Source: Bugula neritina (lineage: Eukaryota; Bryozoa; Gymnolaemata; Cheilostomatida; Bugulidae). Taken from it: DNA of 64,000 nt. Positions 14,701 to 26,297 of this stretch are shown piece by piece. The translations under genes were made by a program, and so were the position numbers. Each line of letters begins with the position of its first letter. The first letter of the stretch is position 1. The notes under the pieces are model-generated. The model saw nothing but the letters and a program-made list of their open reading frames with translations, was not told the DNA's origin and searched no databases. The stretch is from assembly GCA_964035545.1 (NCBI GenBank), contig OZ037765.1:34795504-34859503 (forward strand), read 5' to 3'.

Positions 14701-17700
14701 GCCACATATCGTATTACTGTATAGCTGTATGTATTACAGAGTATACTAGATACAGTACACTGTGCCACATATCGTATTACTGTATAGCCGTATGTATTAC
14801 AGAGTATACTATATACAGTACACTGTGCTACATCTCGTATTACTGTATAGTCGTATGTATTACAGAGTATACTAGATACAGTACACTGTGCCACATATCG
14901 TATTACTGTATAGCTGTATGTATTACAGAGTATACTAGATACAGTACACTGTGCCACATATCGTATTACTGTATAGCCGTATGTATTACAGAGTATACTA
15001 TATACAGTACACTGTGCTACATCTCGTATTACTGTATAGTCGTATGTATTACAGAGTATACTATATACAGTACACTGTGCTACATATCGTATTACTGCAT
15101 AGTCGTATGTATTACAGAGTATACTAGATACAGTACACTGTGCCACATATCGTATTACTGTATAGCTGTATGTATTACAGAGTATACTAGATACAGTACA
15201 CTGTGCCACATATCGTATTACTGTATAGCTGTATGTATTACAGAGTATACTAGATACAGTACACTGTGCCACATATCGTATTACTGTATAGCCGTATGTA
15301 TTACAGAGTATACTATATACAGTACACTGTGCTACATCTCGTATTACTGTATAGTCGTATGTATTACAGAGTATACTATATACAGTACACTGTGCTACAT
15401 CTCGTATTACTGTATAGTCGTATGTATTACAGAGTATACTATATACAGTACACTGTGCCACATCTCGTATTACTGTATAGTCGTATGTATTACAGAGTAT
15501 ACTATATACAGTACACTGTGCCACATCTCGTATTACTGTATAGTCGTATGTATTACAGAGTATACTATATACAGTACACTGTGCCACATCTCGTATTACT
15601 GTATAGTCGTATGTATTACAGAGTATACTATATACAGTACACTGTGCCACATATCGTATTACTGCATAGTCGTATGTATTACAGAGTATACTATATACAG
15701 TACACTGTGCCACATCTCGTATTACTGCATAGTCGTATGTATTACAGAGTATACTATATACAGTACACTGTGCCACATATCGTATTACTGCATAGTCGTA
15801 TGTATTACAGAGTATACTATATACAGTACACTGTGCCACATCTCGTATTACTGCATAGTCGTATGTATTACAGAGTATACTATATACAGTACACTGTGCT
15901 ACATCTCGTATTACTGTATAGCTGTATGTATTACAGAGTATACTATATACAGTACACTGTGCTACATCTCGCATTACTGTATAGCTGTATGTATTACAGA
16001 GTATACTATATACAGTACACTGTGCTACATCTCGTATTACTGTATAGCTGTATGTATTACAGAGTATACTATATACAGTACACTGTGCCACATCTCGTAT
16101 TACTGCATAGTCGTATGTATTACAGAGTATACTATATACAGTACACTGTGCCACATCTCGTATTACTGTATAGTCGTATGTATTACAGAGTATACTATAT
16201 ACAGTACACTGTGCCACATCTCGTATTACTGTATAGTCGTATGTATTACAGAGTATACTATATACAGTACACTGTGCCACATCTCGTATTACTGTATAGT
16301 CGTATGTATTACAGAGTATACTATATACAGTACACTGTGCCACATCTCGTATTACTGTATAGTCGTATGTATTACAGAGTATACTATATACAGTACACTG
16401 TGCTACATCTCGTATTACTGTATAGTCGTATGTATTACAGAGTGCAGAAGAGAAGTTCACTGAGATACTCTCAGCACCAGCTAACATCTCCGAACAGGAT
16501 ATTGATAAGTTGATCTCTCTTCTAGAACCTTCTTCTGACTTCCTGCCTGACGAGTGTACGTCTCACGTCTATAATATATACTTACTCTTTGTATTGTATA
16601 TAATACATACTTACTCTTTGTATTGTATATGATATATACTTACATTGTGTATTGTATATAATATATACTTACATTGTGTATTGTATATGATATATACTTA
16701 CATTGTGTATTGTGTATAATATATACTTACATTGTGTATTGTATATAATATATACTTACATTGTGTATTGTATATAATATATACTTACATTGTGTATTGT
16801 ATATAATATATACTTACATTGTGTATTGTATATGATATATACTTACATTGTGTATTGTGTATAATATATACTTACATTGTGTATTGTATATAATATATAC
16901 TTACATTGTGTATTGTATATAATATATACTTACATTATGTATTGTATATAATATATACTTACTCTTTGTATTGTACATAGTATATACTTACATTGCGTAA
17001 TGTATATAATATATACTTACATTGCGTATTGTATATTTGTACAAGATGTTGTGGTAGTTGTCTTCCCACACATTCATAGACTCAGTTCTAAGGATTAGAG
17101 TTGCAGTTATCTCTAAACACTTTATTTGTGTTTCATTACTGCCTTGTGTAGACATCTATGTAAAATATCTGCAGTTTTCCACAAGTGACAGAGAAGACAA
17201 CTTACAAATATATTTCTGCTGACACAAACTAATTATTTGTAGCTGTGGGCGTCACGTTCCAGCCAACGGTGCAGTGGGTGTGTGAACTGACAATAACGAT
17301 CCTCAGTAGTATTCCCGACTACACATCTCCCGCCACCAGCGGCTCCTGGCTAGCCAAAGATCTGAAGTCTGTAGATAGCCTCAGAGAGCTGCTCGTGCTC
17401 ATCAGGTTGTGGGCAGGTGCCAACACCCTCCCCAAACTACGGCCCACACTCTCCTGTAGTGCTGAGTTTGACGCTCTGGCTAAGCTGTTCAGACTGGTGA
17501 CTATGCTCAGCACAGCTGTGAGGGAGGGCAACTCCCTGCCCGACACGCTTGTTGAGGAATGTAGTCTAATCAGCTTCCAGGTACCTACAGCTGACTCTTG
17601 TGAGTGGAAGATACGAAACTGAACTCTTCACACATAATATACTGTGTTTATTTCTGTAGCCTCAGCTCTACTGTGTTTCTTAGCTTGTGATCCCACCGTT

Positions 17701-18277
17701 TGAGAAGAGTATATGTTGGAGTCAACTGCCAGCACTGTTAGCCTTGGAGTCCCAGTCTACGTACGCATTCGGGGAGGGGACGGTGAGTGTGGGGTGCCTC
17801 AAGCTGCCCTTTGGACAATACTGCAGTAATGGCAAGAAGGACATCTTTACGCAGATCGCTGTCAACAGTCTGGATGAGTATAAGAGATGTGTGAGGTTAG
17901 TAAGTTCACTCTGTGAGGATATGATGTCATAGTGTCTGCAACATAGTCTAAAAGATCTGCAATGTGGTTTCATCTACCTGTTAGAAATACACGTCTGATA
18001 AATGTCATTCAGCCATGAATCTCGTGTTATCTTCTTCTGGAACAAGTTAATACTGTTGTTAAAGCTGTTCTTATTTCTGCAGATCTTTTTCTGTTGATTA
18101 TATTGAATATTTCTTGCAGTGATATTTAGGAGTTATCTCACTTGTATATACACTGTTTTCAGATGCCATGCCATGACTAACTTCAACAGACACACACCAG
18201 AACAACCTAAGACCAGGGCAAACATGGCCCCTCACTATTGTATATGTGGAGGACTTTGGTTTGTGGTACCATCCTGA
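4204..18277 (+). CDS. MED16: Mediator complex subunit 16 (MED16), 11 coding exons
   Basis: Tail-module subunit of the nuclear Mediator complex, which links activators to RNA polymerase II. Exons by GT-AG boundaries: 4204-4388, 4803-5079, 5217-5351, 5865-6068, 7185-7821, 9515-9618, 12666-12797, 16441-16555, 17243-17580, 17684-17895, 18163-18277. All phases match and the sum is 2454 nt, 817 aa plus stop, close to the 877 aa of human MED16. Seen: WD40-type N-terminal part (KLLTADASGQVFLW in exon 2, WVAVTSAGV in exon 3), LLEYDLLTGHTWEDVL in exon 5, LRELLVLIRLW and LVEECSLISFQ in exon 9, and the C-terminal signature YCICGGLW. All of these align with known MED16 segments in the right order. The start ATG follows a possible acceptor (cttttag), so a 5' UTR exon may lie upstream. 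The odd trait is the introns: most are filled by tandem arrays. Convergent with the stathmin gene, 839 bp apart. Identification is very likely; exact exon 1 is inferred. Confidence 0.93.
4615..4798. repeat. TATACTATA-type low-complexity repeat, MED16 intron 1
   Basis: Short-period tata/acta/gcta repeats fill the end of intron 1 up to the acceptor of exon 2. Frames open through it are spurious. Confidence 0.85.
5118..5204. repeat. 25-bp tandem repeat, MED16 intron 2
   Basis: About four copies of a unit around ggtaatattatattacgt make up most of the short intron between exons 2 and 3. Confidence 0.8.
5361..5858. repeat. (CT)n polypyrimidine tract filling MED16 intron 3
   Basis: About 500 bp of CT dinucleotides with interspersed CCCTCC and TTTC runs occupies nearly all of the intron between 5351 and 5865 and forms an extreme polypyrimidine tract before the exon 4 acceptor. 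The frames open on either strand (Leu-Ser/Pro-Leu, Arg-Glu) are repeat artefacts. Confidence 0.95.
6388..6709. repeat. 16-bp minisatellite, MED16 intron 4
   Basis: About 20 tandem copies of a unit near gttagtaataagcact, with A/G variants (gttagtgataagcact). Every unit contains GTTAGT, a donor-like hexamer also used at real donors in this window (for example after exon 10). Confidence 0.95.
7011..7177. repeat. AT-rich tandem repeat (atataacat), MED16 intron 4
   Basis: Irregular copies of atataatatataac run up to the acceptor of exon 5 (ttgcag at 7179-7184). Confidence 0.9.
8243..8451. repeat. 23-bp minisatellite, MED16 intron 5
   Basis: Nine nearly perfect copies of a 23-bp unit containing tctacctgaggtacagctag. 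One copy differs (gctggg). Confidence 0.95.
9330..9514 (+). repeat. Duplicated 3' splice-site segment before MED16 exon 6
   Basis: Three copies of the context ctttgctgcag|atagcacttt lie at a 38-bp period, with AGs at 9438, 9476 and 9514; the last is the exon 6 acceptor. Two more diverged copies (ccgcagatatcatttt and gtggcagatagtacttt) precede them. The duplicated block includes both the acceptor and the first bases of the exon. Confidence 0.85.
11310..12641. repeat. 28-bp minisatellite, MED16 intron 6
   Basis: About 47 tandem copies of a 28-bp unit built from tctgtatataactagtag plus taactattac, with frequent variants (ataactaatag, atatctagtag). It ends just before the acceptor of exon 7 (tatcttgcag). 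Confidence 0.95.
12798..13116 (+). repeat. Array of juxtaposed AG|GTGAGT units next to MED16 exon 7
   Basis: The array begins exactly at the donor of exon 7 (GAACAG|gtgagt). Read as units from gtgagt to the next ag, there are 18 units of 12, 18 or 20 bp. All but two begin gtgagt (one gtaagt, one gtgatt) and all end in tag or cag. Each boundary therefore reads ctacag|gtgagt, an acceptor fused to a donor. Confidence 0.9.
13560..16440 (+). repeat. 63-bp minisatellite ending at the MED16 exon 8 acceptor
   Basis: About 46 copies of a 63-bp unit. Each contains tgtattacag|agtatac, and the final copy ends with tattacag|AGTGCAG, the real acceptor of exon 8, so the array multiplies the 3' splice site. 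Because 63 is a multiple of three and the unit lacks stops in several frames, very long false ORFs run through it on both strands. Confidence 0.96.
16572..17035. repeat. 29-bp AT-rich minisatellite, MED16 intron 8
   Basis: About 16 copies of a unit containing gtgtattgtatataatata plus tacttacatt, starting about 15 bp after the exon 8 donor. Confidence 0.93.
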
Positions 18278-18600
18278 TTCTATAGACGGCCCACTGCTAC
18301 AGGATCTACCTGATCATACACTTATTAGGACTGTATTTCAACTAAGAGTCTCTTCTAAAAGGAATAATGTTGAATGACAGGTTTTGTGAGACTTTTATTT
18401 ATTAAAAAACAATTTTTCTCAGCTGTGAACTAAAGTTACCTCCCCTTTTCTGCAAAATGGCTGCAATGTGTATAAACATGACGATGTGTTAATATTCCCT
18501 TCTCATGGCAACAGGTGCAATCAGTGATGTATTTGTATATATTATGTATATAAAATTTAGTTTGTATGTATCAGATTATTGGACTTGTCTACTATATGGT

Positions 18601-18825
18601 AGTGATTAGTAGCACTCACTAGTAATTAGTAGCACTCACTAGTAATTAGTAGCACTCACTATTAACTAATGAGTGCTACTAGTAACTAGTGAGTACTATT
18701 AGTTACTAGTGAGTACTACAAGTTACTAGTGAGTACTACAAGTTACTAGTGAGTACTACTAGTTACTAGTAAGTACTACTAGTTACTAATAAGTGATGCC
18801 AGTTACTAGTAACTAGTTATCTAAT
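18601..18825. repeat. Tandem and inverted 20-bp repeats between MED16 and stathmin
   Basis: Three copies of agtagcactcactagtaat are followed by about seven copies of roughly the inverted unit (tagtgagtactactagttac). The block can fold on itself and lies just 3' of both convergent genes. Confidence 0.85.
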
Positions 18826-19116
18826 AACAGTAACTCATAATAATTCGTATACTGACTAATGTTAATTTTCAATTCAGTTAAGCCATTTTTATTCTACTGA
18901 TTTTTTACATTATATAATTTTTATTTTGCGCTGTAAATATGAGAAAATAAATACAATATTGATACAATGCACTGTGAAGCAACTAATTTTCAAACTAAAT
19001 ATAGAATAGTATTAATAGATACAATACAATGTAAACACACATGTAAATAGACAATGGACGCAATATAAAGGATGGAGTATGAGTATAATCTAGTTGTTGC
19101 ATTGTGGGATAACATC

Positions 19117-22100
19117 CTATTCCTGCTTATCACTCGACTCCTTCTTGTTTTTTCTTACCGTCTGCACATGAATAGCCTGCGAACATAATGAGTGAATATT
19201 ACACCGACTCCACACGTGGAACACCAACAGTATTATACAGCTGTGCAACTTGTGTTACCAAACAATAGTGATGGCAACTCACGTGTTCCTTAAGTCTTTC
19301 CAGCAGCTGATTCGTCTGCTCTTGTCGGTTCCTAAAACTAGTCTCTAACCTCTCCATCTGTTTCTCCTCGATCTCTTCAGCATGAGCAGCGTTTGCCTCT
19401 TCAACACTTTTCTTAGCTTCCATAATCTTGGAGTCCTGCCAACAGTTGCTACGTCAGCTTACTAACACTATACAGAGTACACAGTATACTAACACTATAC
19501 AGAGTACACAGAGTACACAGAGTATACAGAGTATAAAGAGTATACAGAGTACACAGAGTATACAGAGTACACAGAGTATACAGAGTATACAGAGTATACA
19601 GAGTACAAAGAGTATACAGAGTACAAAGAGTACAAAGAGTATAAAGTACGTCTGCTACTCACATGCTCTTTGATTCTCTCAAGAAGTCCACTCAGCTGTT
19701 TATTCCTTCTGTCCTCCGCCAGTTCCAGCTCTTCTGTGACCCTCTCACTCAGCTGTTTCCTGGCGCTCTCCAGCATTCGGTTCATTTCCTCAAAGTTTTT
19801 CGACTTGATATATGAAACAAAGAGTGGTGCTGACACTACTTCAAGTTCTACAGTAACTATTCTATGACATGTTTGGATACAGTGACAGCAGCCCTCTCAA
19901 CAAGGTCACCAACTGATAGACTTAGTGCTGGCACGGTCATCAGTTTCTCACATATTTAGGGCTGTAATGCCACCTCAGAACAACTCACATGATTCTCCAG
20001 CCTCTCTCGGATTTTCTTTCTTTTTTCTTCCAAAAGGAGTTGTCTGTTCATCTCCTTTGCTTCCAGATCTGCCACCAGCTCCTCCTCTAATTGCTTCTTC
20101 TTCTTCTCCGTCTCTTCCTGCAGCCGCTGGGCTTTCTCTTGAGCTCTTTTGAATTCAGTGGCAGCGGCCTCCTGTTTCTGTGACTTGAGGCTCTGAAATT
20201 ACAGCATATAGTAGGTAATATACAGTAGTTACAGTGTATAGTAGGTAATATACAGTAGTTACAGTGTATAGTAGGTAATATACAGTATTTACAGTATATA
20301 GTAGGTAATATACAGTAGTTACAGTGTATAGTAGGTAATATACAGTAGTTACAGTGTATAGTAGGTAATATACAGTAGTTACAGTGTATAGTAGGTAATA
20401 TACAGTAGTTACAGTGTATAGTAGGTAATATACAGTAGTTACAGTGTATAGTAGGTAATATACAGTAGTTACAGCATATAGTAGGTATTATACAGTAGTT
20501 ACAGTGTATAGTAGGTAATATACAGTAGTTACAGTGTATAGTAGGTAATATACAGTAGTTACAGCATATAGTAGGTATTATACAGTAGTTACAGTGTATA
20601 GTAGGTAATATACAGTAGTTACAGTATATAGTAGGTAATATACAGTAGTTACAGCATATAGTAGGTAATATACAGTAGTTACAGCACATAGTAGGTAATA
20701 TACAGTAGTTACAGTGTATAGTAGGTAATATACAGTAGTTACAGTGTATAGTCGGTAATATACAGTAGTTACAGTGTATAGTAGGTAATATACAGTAGTT
20801 ACAGTGTATAGTAGGTAATATACAGTATTTACAGTGTATCGTGGGTAATATACAGTAGTTACAGTACATAGTAGGTAATATACAGTAGTTACAGTGTATA
20901 GTAGGTAATATACAGTAGTTACAGTATATAGTAGGTAATATACAGTAGTTACAGCATATAGTAGGTAATATGCAGTAGTTACAGTGTATAGTCGGTAATA
21001 TACAGTAGTTACAGTGTATAGTAGGTAATATACAGTAGTTACAGTGTATAGTAGGTAATATACAGTATTTACAGTGTATCGTGGGTAATATACAGTAGTT
21101 ACAGTATATAGTAGGTAATATACAGTAGTTACAGTGTATAGTAGGTAACATACAGTAGTTACAGTGTATAGTAGGTAATATACAGTATTTACAGTGTATC
21201 GTGGGTAATATACAGTAGTTACAGTGTATAGTAGGTAATATACAGTAGTTACAGTGTATAGTAGGTAATATACAGTAGTTACAGTATATAGTGGGTAATA
21301 TACAGTAGTTACAGTGTATAGTAGGTAATATACAGTAGTTACAGTGTATAGTAGGTAATATACAGTATGTACAGTGTATAGTAGGTAATATACAGTAGTT
21401 ACAGTGTATAGTAGGTAACATACAGTAGTTACAGTACATAGTAGGTAATATACAGTAGTTACAGTGTATAGTCGGTAATATACAGTAGTTACAGTGTATA
21501 GTAGGTAATATACAGTAGTTACAGCACATAGTAGGTAATATACAGTAGTTACAGTGTATAGTAGGTAATATACAGTAGTTACAGTGTATAGTAGGTAATA
21601 TACAGTAGTTACAGTATATAGTAGGTAATATACAGTAGTTACAGTGTATAGTAGGTAATATACAGTATTTACAGCATATAGTAGGTAATATACAGTAGTT
21701 ACAGTACATAGTAGGTAATATACAGTAGTTACAGTGTATAGTAGGTAATATACAGTAGTTACAGTGTATAGTAGGTAATATACAGTAGTTACAGTGTATA
21801 GTAGGTAATATACAGTAGTTACAGTGTATAGTAGGTAATATACAGTAGTTACAGTGTATAGTAGGTAGTATACAGTAGTTACAGTGTATAGTAGGTATTA
21901 TACAGTAGTTACAGTACATAGTAGGTAATATACAGTAGTTACAGTGTATAGTAGGTAATATACAGTAGTTACAGTATATAGTAGGTAATATACAGTAGTT
22001 ACAGCATATAGTCGGTAATATACAGTAGTTACAGTACATAGTAGGTAATATACAGTAGTTACAGTATATAGTAGGTAATATACAGTATTTACAGCATATA

Positions 22101-25100
22101 GTAGGTAATATACAGTAGTTACAGTATATAGTAGGTAATATACAGTATTTACAGCATATAGTAGGTAATATACAGTAGTTACAGTACATAGTAGGTAATA
22201 TACAGTAGTTACAGTATATAGTAGGTAATATACAGTAGTTACAGTATATAGTAGGTAATATACAGTAGTTACAGTATATAGTAGGTAATATACAGTAGTT
22301 ACAGTATATAGTAGGTAATATACAGTAGTTACAGTGTATAGTAGGTAATATACAGTAGTTACAGTGTATAGTAGGTAATATACAGTAGTTACAGTGTATA
22401 GTAGGTAATATACAGTAGTTACAGTGTATAATAGGTAATATACAGTAGTTACAGTGTATAGTAGGTAATATACAGTAGTTACAGTGTATAGTAGGTAACA
22501 TACAGTAGTTACAGTACATAGTAGGTAATATACAGTAGTTACAGTGTATAGTCGGTAATATACAGTAGTTACAGCACATAGTAGGTAATATACAGTAGTT
22601 ACAGTGTATAGTAGGTAATATACAGTAGTTACAGTGTATAGTAGGTAATATACAGTAGTTACAGTATATAGTAGGTAATATACAGTAGTTACAGTGTATA
22701 GTAGGTAATATACAGTAGTTACAGTATATAGTAGGTATAATACAGTAGTTACAGTGTATAGTAGGTAATATACAGTATTTACAGTGTATAGTAGGTAATA
22801 TACAGTAGTTACAGTATATAGTAGGTAATATACAGTAGTTACAGTGTATAGTAGGTAATATACAGTAGTTACAGTGTATAGTAGGTAATATACAGTAGTT
22901 ACAGTATATAGTAGGTAATATACAGTAGTTACAGTGTATAGTAGGTAATATACAGTAGTTACAGTATATAGTAGGTAATATACAGTAGTTACAGTGTATA
23001 GTAGGTAATATACAGTATTTACAGTGTATCGTGGGTAATATACAGTAGTTACAGTGTATAGTAGGTAATATACAGTAGTTACGGTGTATAGTAGGTAATA
23101 TACAGTAGTTACAGTGTATAGTAGGTAATATACAGTATTTACAGTATATAGTAGGTGTTATACAGTAGTTACAGTGTATAGTAGGTAATATACAGTAATT
23201 ACATTGTATAGTAGGTAATATACAGTAGTTACAGTGTATAGTATGTAAAATACAGTAGTTACAGTGTATAGTAGGTAATATACAGTATTTACAGTGTATC
23301 GTGGGTAATATACAGTAGTTACAGTGTATAGTAGGTAATATACAGTAATTACATTGTATAGTAGGTAATATACAGTAGTTACAGTATATAGTAGGTAAAA
23401 TACAGTAGTTACAGTGTATAGTAGGTAATATACAGTATTTACAGTGTATCGTGGGTAATATACAGTAGTTACAGTGTATAGTAGGTAATATACAGTATTT
23501 ACAGTGTATAGTAGGTAATATACAGTAGTTACAGTGTATAGTAGGTAATATACAGTATTTACAGTGTATCGTGGGTAATATACAGTAGTTACAGTGTATA
23601 GTAGGTAATATACAGTATGTACAGTGTATAGTAGGTAATATACAGTAGTTACAGTGTATAGTAGGTAATATACAGTAGTTACAGTATATAGTAGGTAATA
23701 TACAGTAGTTACAGTGTATAGTAGGTAATATACAGTAGTTACAGTGTATAGTAGGTAATATACAGTAGTTACAGTGTATAGTAGGTAATATACAGTAGTT
23801 ACAGTGTATAGTAGGTAATATACAGTAGTTACAGTATATAGTAGGTAATATACAGTAGTTACAGTGTATAGTAGGTAATATACAGTAGTTACAGTGTATA
23901 GTAGGTAATATACAGTAGTTACAGTGTATAGTAGGTAATATACAGTAGTTACAGTGTGTAGTAGGTAATATACAGTAGTTACAGTGTATAGTAGGTAATA
24001 TACAGTAGTTACAGTATATAGTAGGTAATATACAGTAGTTACAGTGTATAGTAGGTAATATACAGTAGTTACAGTGTATAGTAGGTAATATACAGTAGTT
24101 ACAGTGTATAGTAGGTAATATACAGTAGTTACAGTGTATAGTAGGTAATATACAGTAGTTACAGTATATAGTAGGTAATATACAGTAGTTACAGTGTATA
24201 GTAGGTAATATACAGTAGTTACAGTGTATAGTAGGTAATATACAGTAGTTACAGTGTATAGTAGGTAATATACAGTAGTTACAGTGTGTAGTAGGTAATA
24301 TACAGTAGTTACGGTGTATAGTAGGTAATATACAGTAGTTACAGTGTATAGTAGGTAATATACAGTAGTTACAGTATATAGTAGGTAATATACAGTAGTT
24401 ACAGTGTATAGTAGGTAATATACAGTAGTTACAGTGTATAGTAGGTAATATACAGTAGTTACAGTGTATAGTAGGTAATATACAGTAGTTACAGTGTGTA
24501 GTAGGTAATATACAGTAGTTACGGTGTATAGTAGGTAATATACAGTAGTTACAGTGTATAGTAGGTAATATACAGTAGTTACAGTATATAGTAGGTAATA
24601 TACAGTAGTTACAGTGTATAGTAGGTAATATACAGTAGTTACAGTATATAGTAGGTAACATACAGTAGTTACAGTGTATAGTAGGTAATATACAGTAGTT
24701 ACAGTATATAGTAGGTAATATACAGTAGTTACAGTGTATAGTAGGTATTATACAGTAGCCATTGTTACTGTATTAAATTGTCAATAAAAAATCCATGCCA
24801 TTTCTTTGTATATTATTGATTGAGATAATTAGTTGCACCAGGTGGAAATGTCTAACTAGTTGCACCAGGTGGAAATGTCTAACAATAGCTAAACAAGACT
24901 GTAAAGACCTCAAAGAGTGTATTAGCCATGGCTAGCTGCGAGACATCTGCTCTAGTCTAGACTTATACTAGATAGCTAAAGCTACTCCCATACAACAACA
25001 TTTATACCAACAATGTTGAACTTTCACTGTTGAGCAGAAATAAAGTGAAATGAGACTTGTACTCACCAGACGGCGCTCCTCTGCCAGCTCCTGCTTCATT

Positions 25101-26272
25101 TTGATGGACGTCTCACTAACAGCTTTCTTGTTCTCAATAGGCTTGAAGGGAGACGACTTTTCTGCCTCTTTGATGGTGACATCGAAGGCCACAGCCCTGG
25201 GAGCTGGTGGTAGAACATACTTACTCAGCGTACATACTGTACTTACTCAGTGTATATACTGTACTTACTCAGTGTATATACTGTACTTACTCAGTGTACA
25301 TACTGTACTTACTCAGTGTACATACTGTACTTACTCAGCGTACATACTGTACTTACTCAGTGTATATACTGTACTTACTCAGCGTACATACTGTACTTAC
25401 TCAGTGTACATACTGTACTTACTCAGTGTACATACTGTACTTACTCAGTGTACATACTGTACTTACTCAGTGTACATACTGTACTTACTCAGTGTACATA
25501 CTGTACTTACTCAGCGTACATACTGTACTTACTCAGCGTACATACTGTACTTACTCAGCGTACATACTGTACTTACTCAGCGTACATACTGTACTTACTC
25601 AGCGTACATACTGTACTTACTCAGCGTACATACTGTACTTACTCAGCGTACATACTGTACTTACTCAGCGTACATACTGTACTTACTCAGCGTACATACT
25701 GTACTTACTCAGCGTACATACTGTACTTACTCAGTGTACATACTGTACTTACTCAGCGTACATACTGTACTTACTCAGCGTACATACTGTACTTACTCAG
25801 CGTACATACTGTACTTACTCAGCGTACATACTGTACTTACTCAGCGTACATACTGTACTTACTCAGTGTACATACTGTACTTACTCAGTGTACATACTGT
25901 ACTTACTCAGTGTACATACTGTACTTACTCAGTGTACATACTGTACTTACTCAGCGTACATACTGTACTTACTCAGCGTACATACTACACACTGTGTTTA
26001 TGAACACTGTTTTTGTGCATTTTATATGGAAAAGAAAAAAACTAGACAAAATAACTGGTTATCCATGAAAGAAATGTACACAACAATAAATGTCACCCTA
26101 CTTAAGCAATTAATGCTTTTTGAACTACAAAAACTGTATTGTTAAATCTAACATATAAGAAGTATACTATTAAATATAACATATGATAACTAAACAGATG
26201 ATATGGAGAAGTTGTATAATGAATATATAGAGTTTATAGCCACTAACTTGAGGGGTTGCTGCTGGTGTCCAT
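19117..26272 (-). CDS. Stathmin-like tubulin-binding protein, 6 coding exons
   Basis: Stathmins bind tubulin dimers and destabilise microtubules. Coding exons in transcript order: 26272-26248, 25203-25067, 20192-19989, 19803-19663, 19435-19283, 19176-19117. All junctions are GT-AG and in phase (first junction phase 1, the rest 0), total 720 nt, 239 aa. Seen: start MDTSSNPS; AFDVTIKEAEKSSPF and SIKMKQELAEERR, like the stathmin N-terminal cap and helix start; long Glu/Lys/Arg helix; C-terminal VRKNKKESSDKQE, which matches the conserved EVRKNKE end of stathmin. Exons 3, 4 and 5 each finish on a similar motif (RERLENH, LERIKEH, LERLKEH), so the tubulin-binding helix looks extended by exon duplication; vertebrate stathmin is about 149 aa with two repeats. 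The ATG exon has a strong acceptor (cttctccttgcag) 25 nt upstream of the ATG, so a non-coding first exon must exist. Family call is confident; repeat number is inferred. Confidence 0.9.
19455..19650. repeat. 9-bp microsatellite (acagagtat), stathmin intron 4
   Basis: About 20 copies of acagagtat/acagagtac lie between two stathmin exons. Confidence 0.93.
20203..24760. repeat. 30-bp minisatellite, about 150 copies, stathmin intron 2
   Basis: A 4.56-kb array whose unit is built from tacagtagttacagtgtat plus agtaggtaat. On the transcribed (minus) strand it runs to within about 10 bp of the acceptor of the exon at 20192. Variants (agtatata, agcatata, agtacata, cgtgggta) recur in blocks, which suggests higher-order copying. 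The 1524-codon minus-strand frame through it is a repeat artefact because 30 is a multiple of three. Confidence 0.97.
25211..25990 (-). repeat. 22-bp minisatellite carrying GTAAGT, stathmin intron 1
   Basis: About 35 copies of a 22-bp unit containing catactgtacttactcag plus tgta or cgta. On the transcribed minus strand each unit reads ctga|gtaagtacag, so each carries the consensus donor hexamer GTAAGT. The array ends about 8 bp before the acceptor of stathmin coding exon 2. Confidence 0.95.
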
Positions 26273-26297
26273 CCTAACTGATACTTCTGAATGAAGG

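Noticed and set aside
13536-16513. Long ORFs of 975, 911, 415 and 310 codons
   Set aside because: They are readings of the 63-bp minisatellite, whose unit is a multiple of three and lacks stops in several frames on both strands. No conserved domain; the array is an intron of MED16.
20087-24661. 1524-codon minus-strand ORF
   Set aside because: Reading of the 30-bp minisatellite (ten-residue repeat). Only its last codons coincide with a real stathmin exon region, in another frame.
25050-26145. Three overlapping ORFs of 272-317 codons
   Set aside because: The 22-bp repeat is open in all three plus frames; it is a stathmin intron on the other strand.
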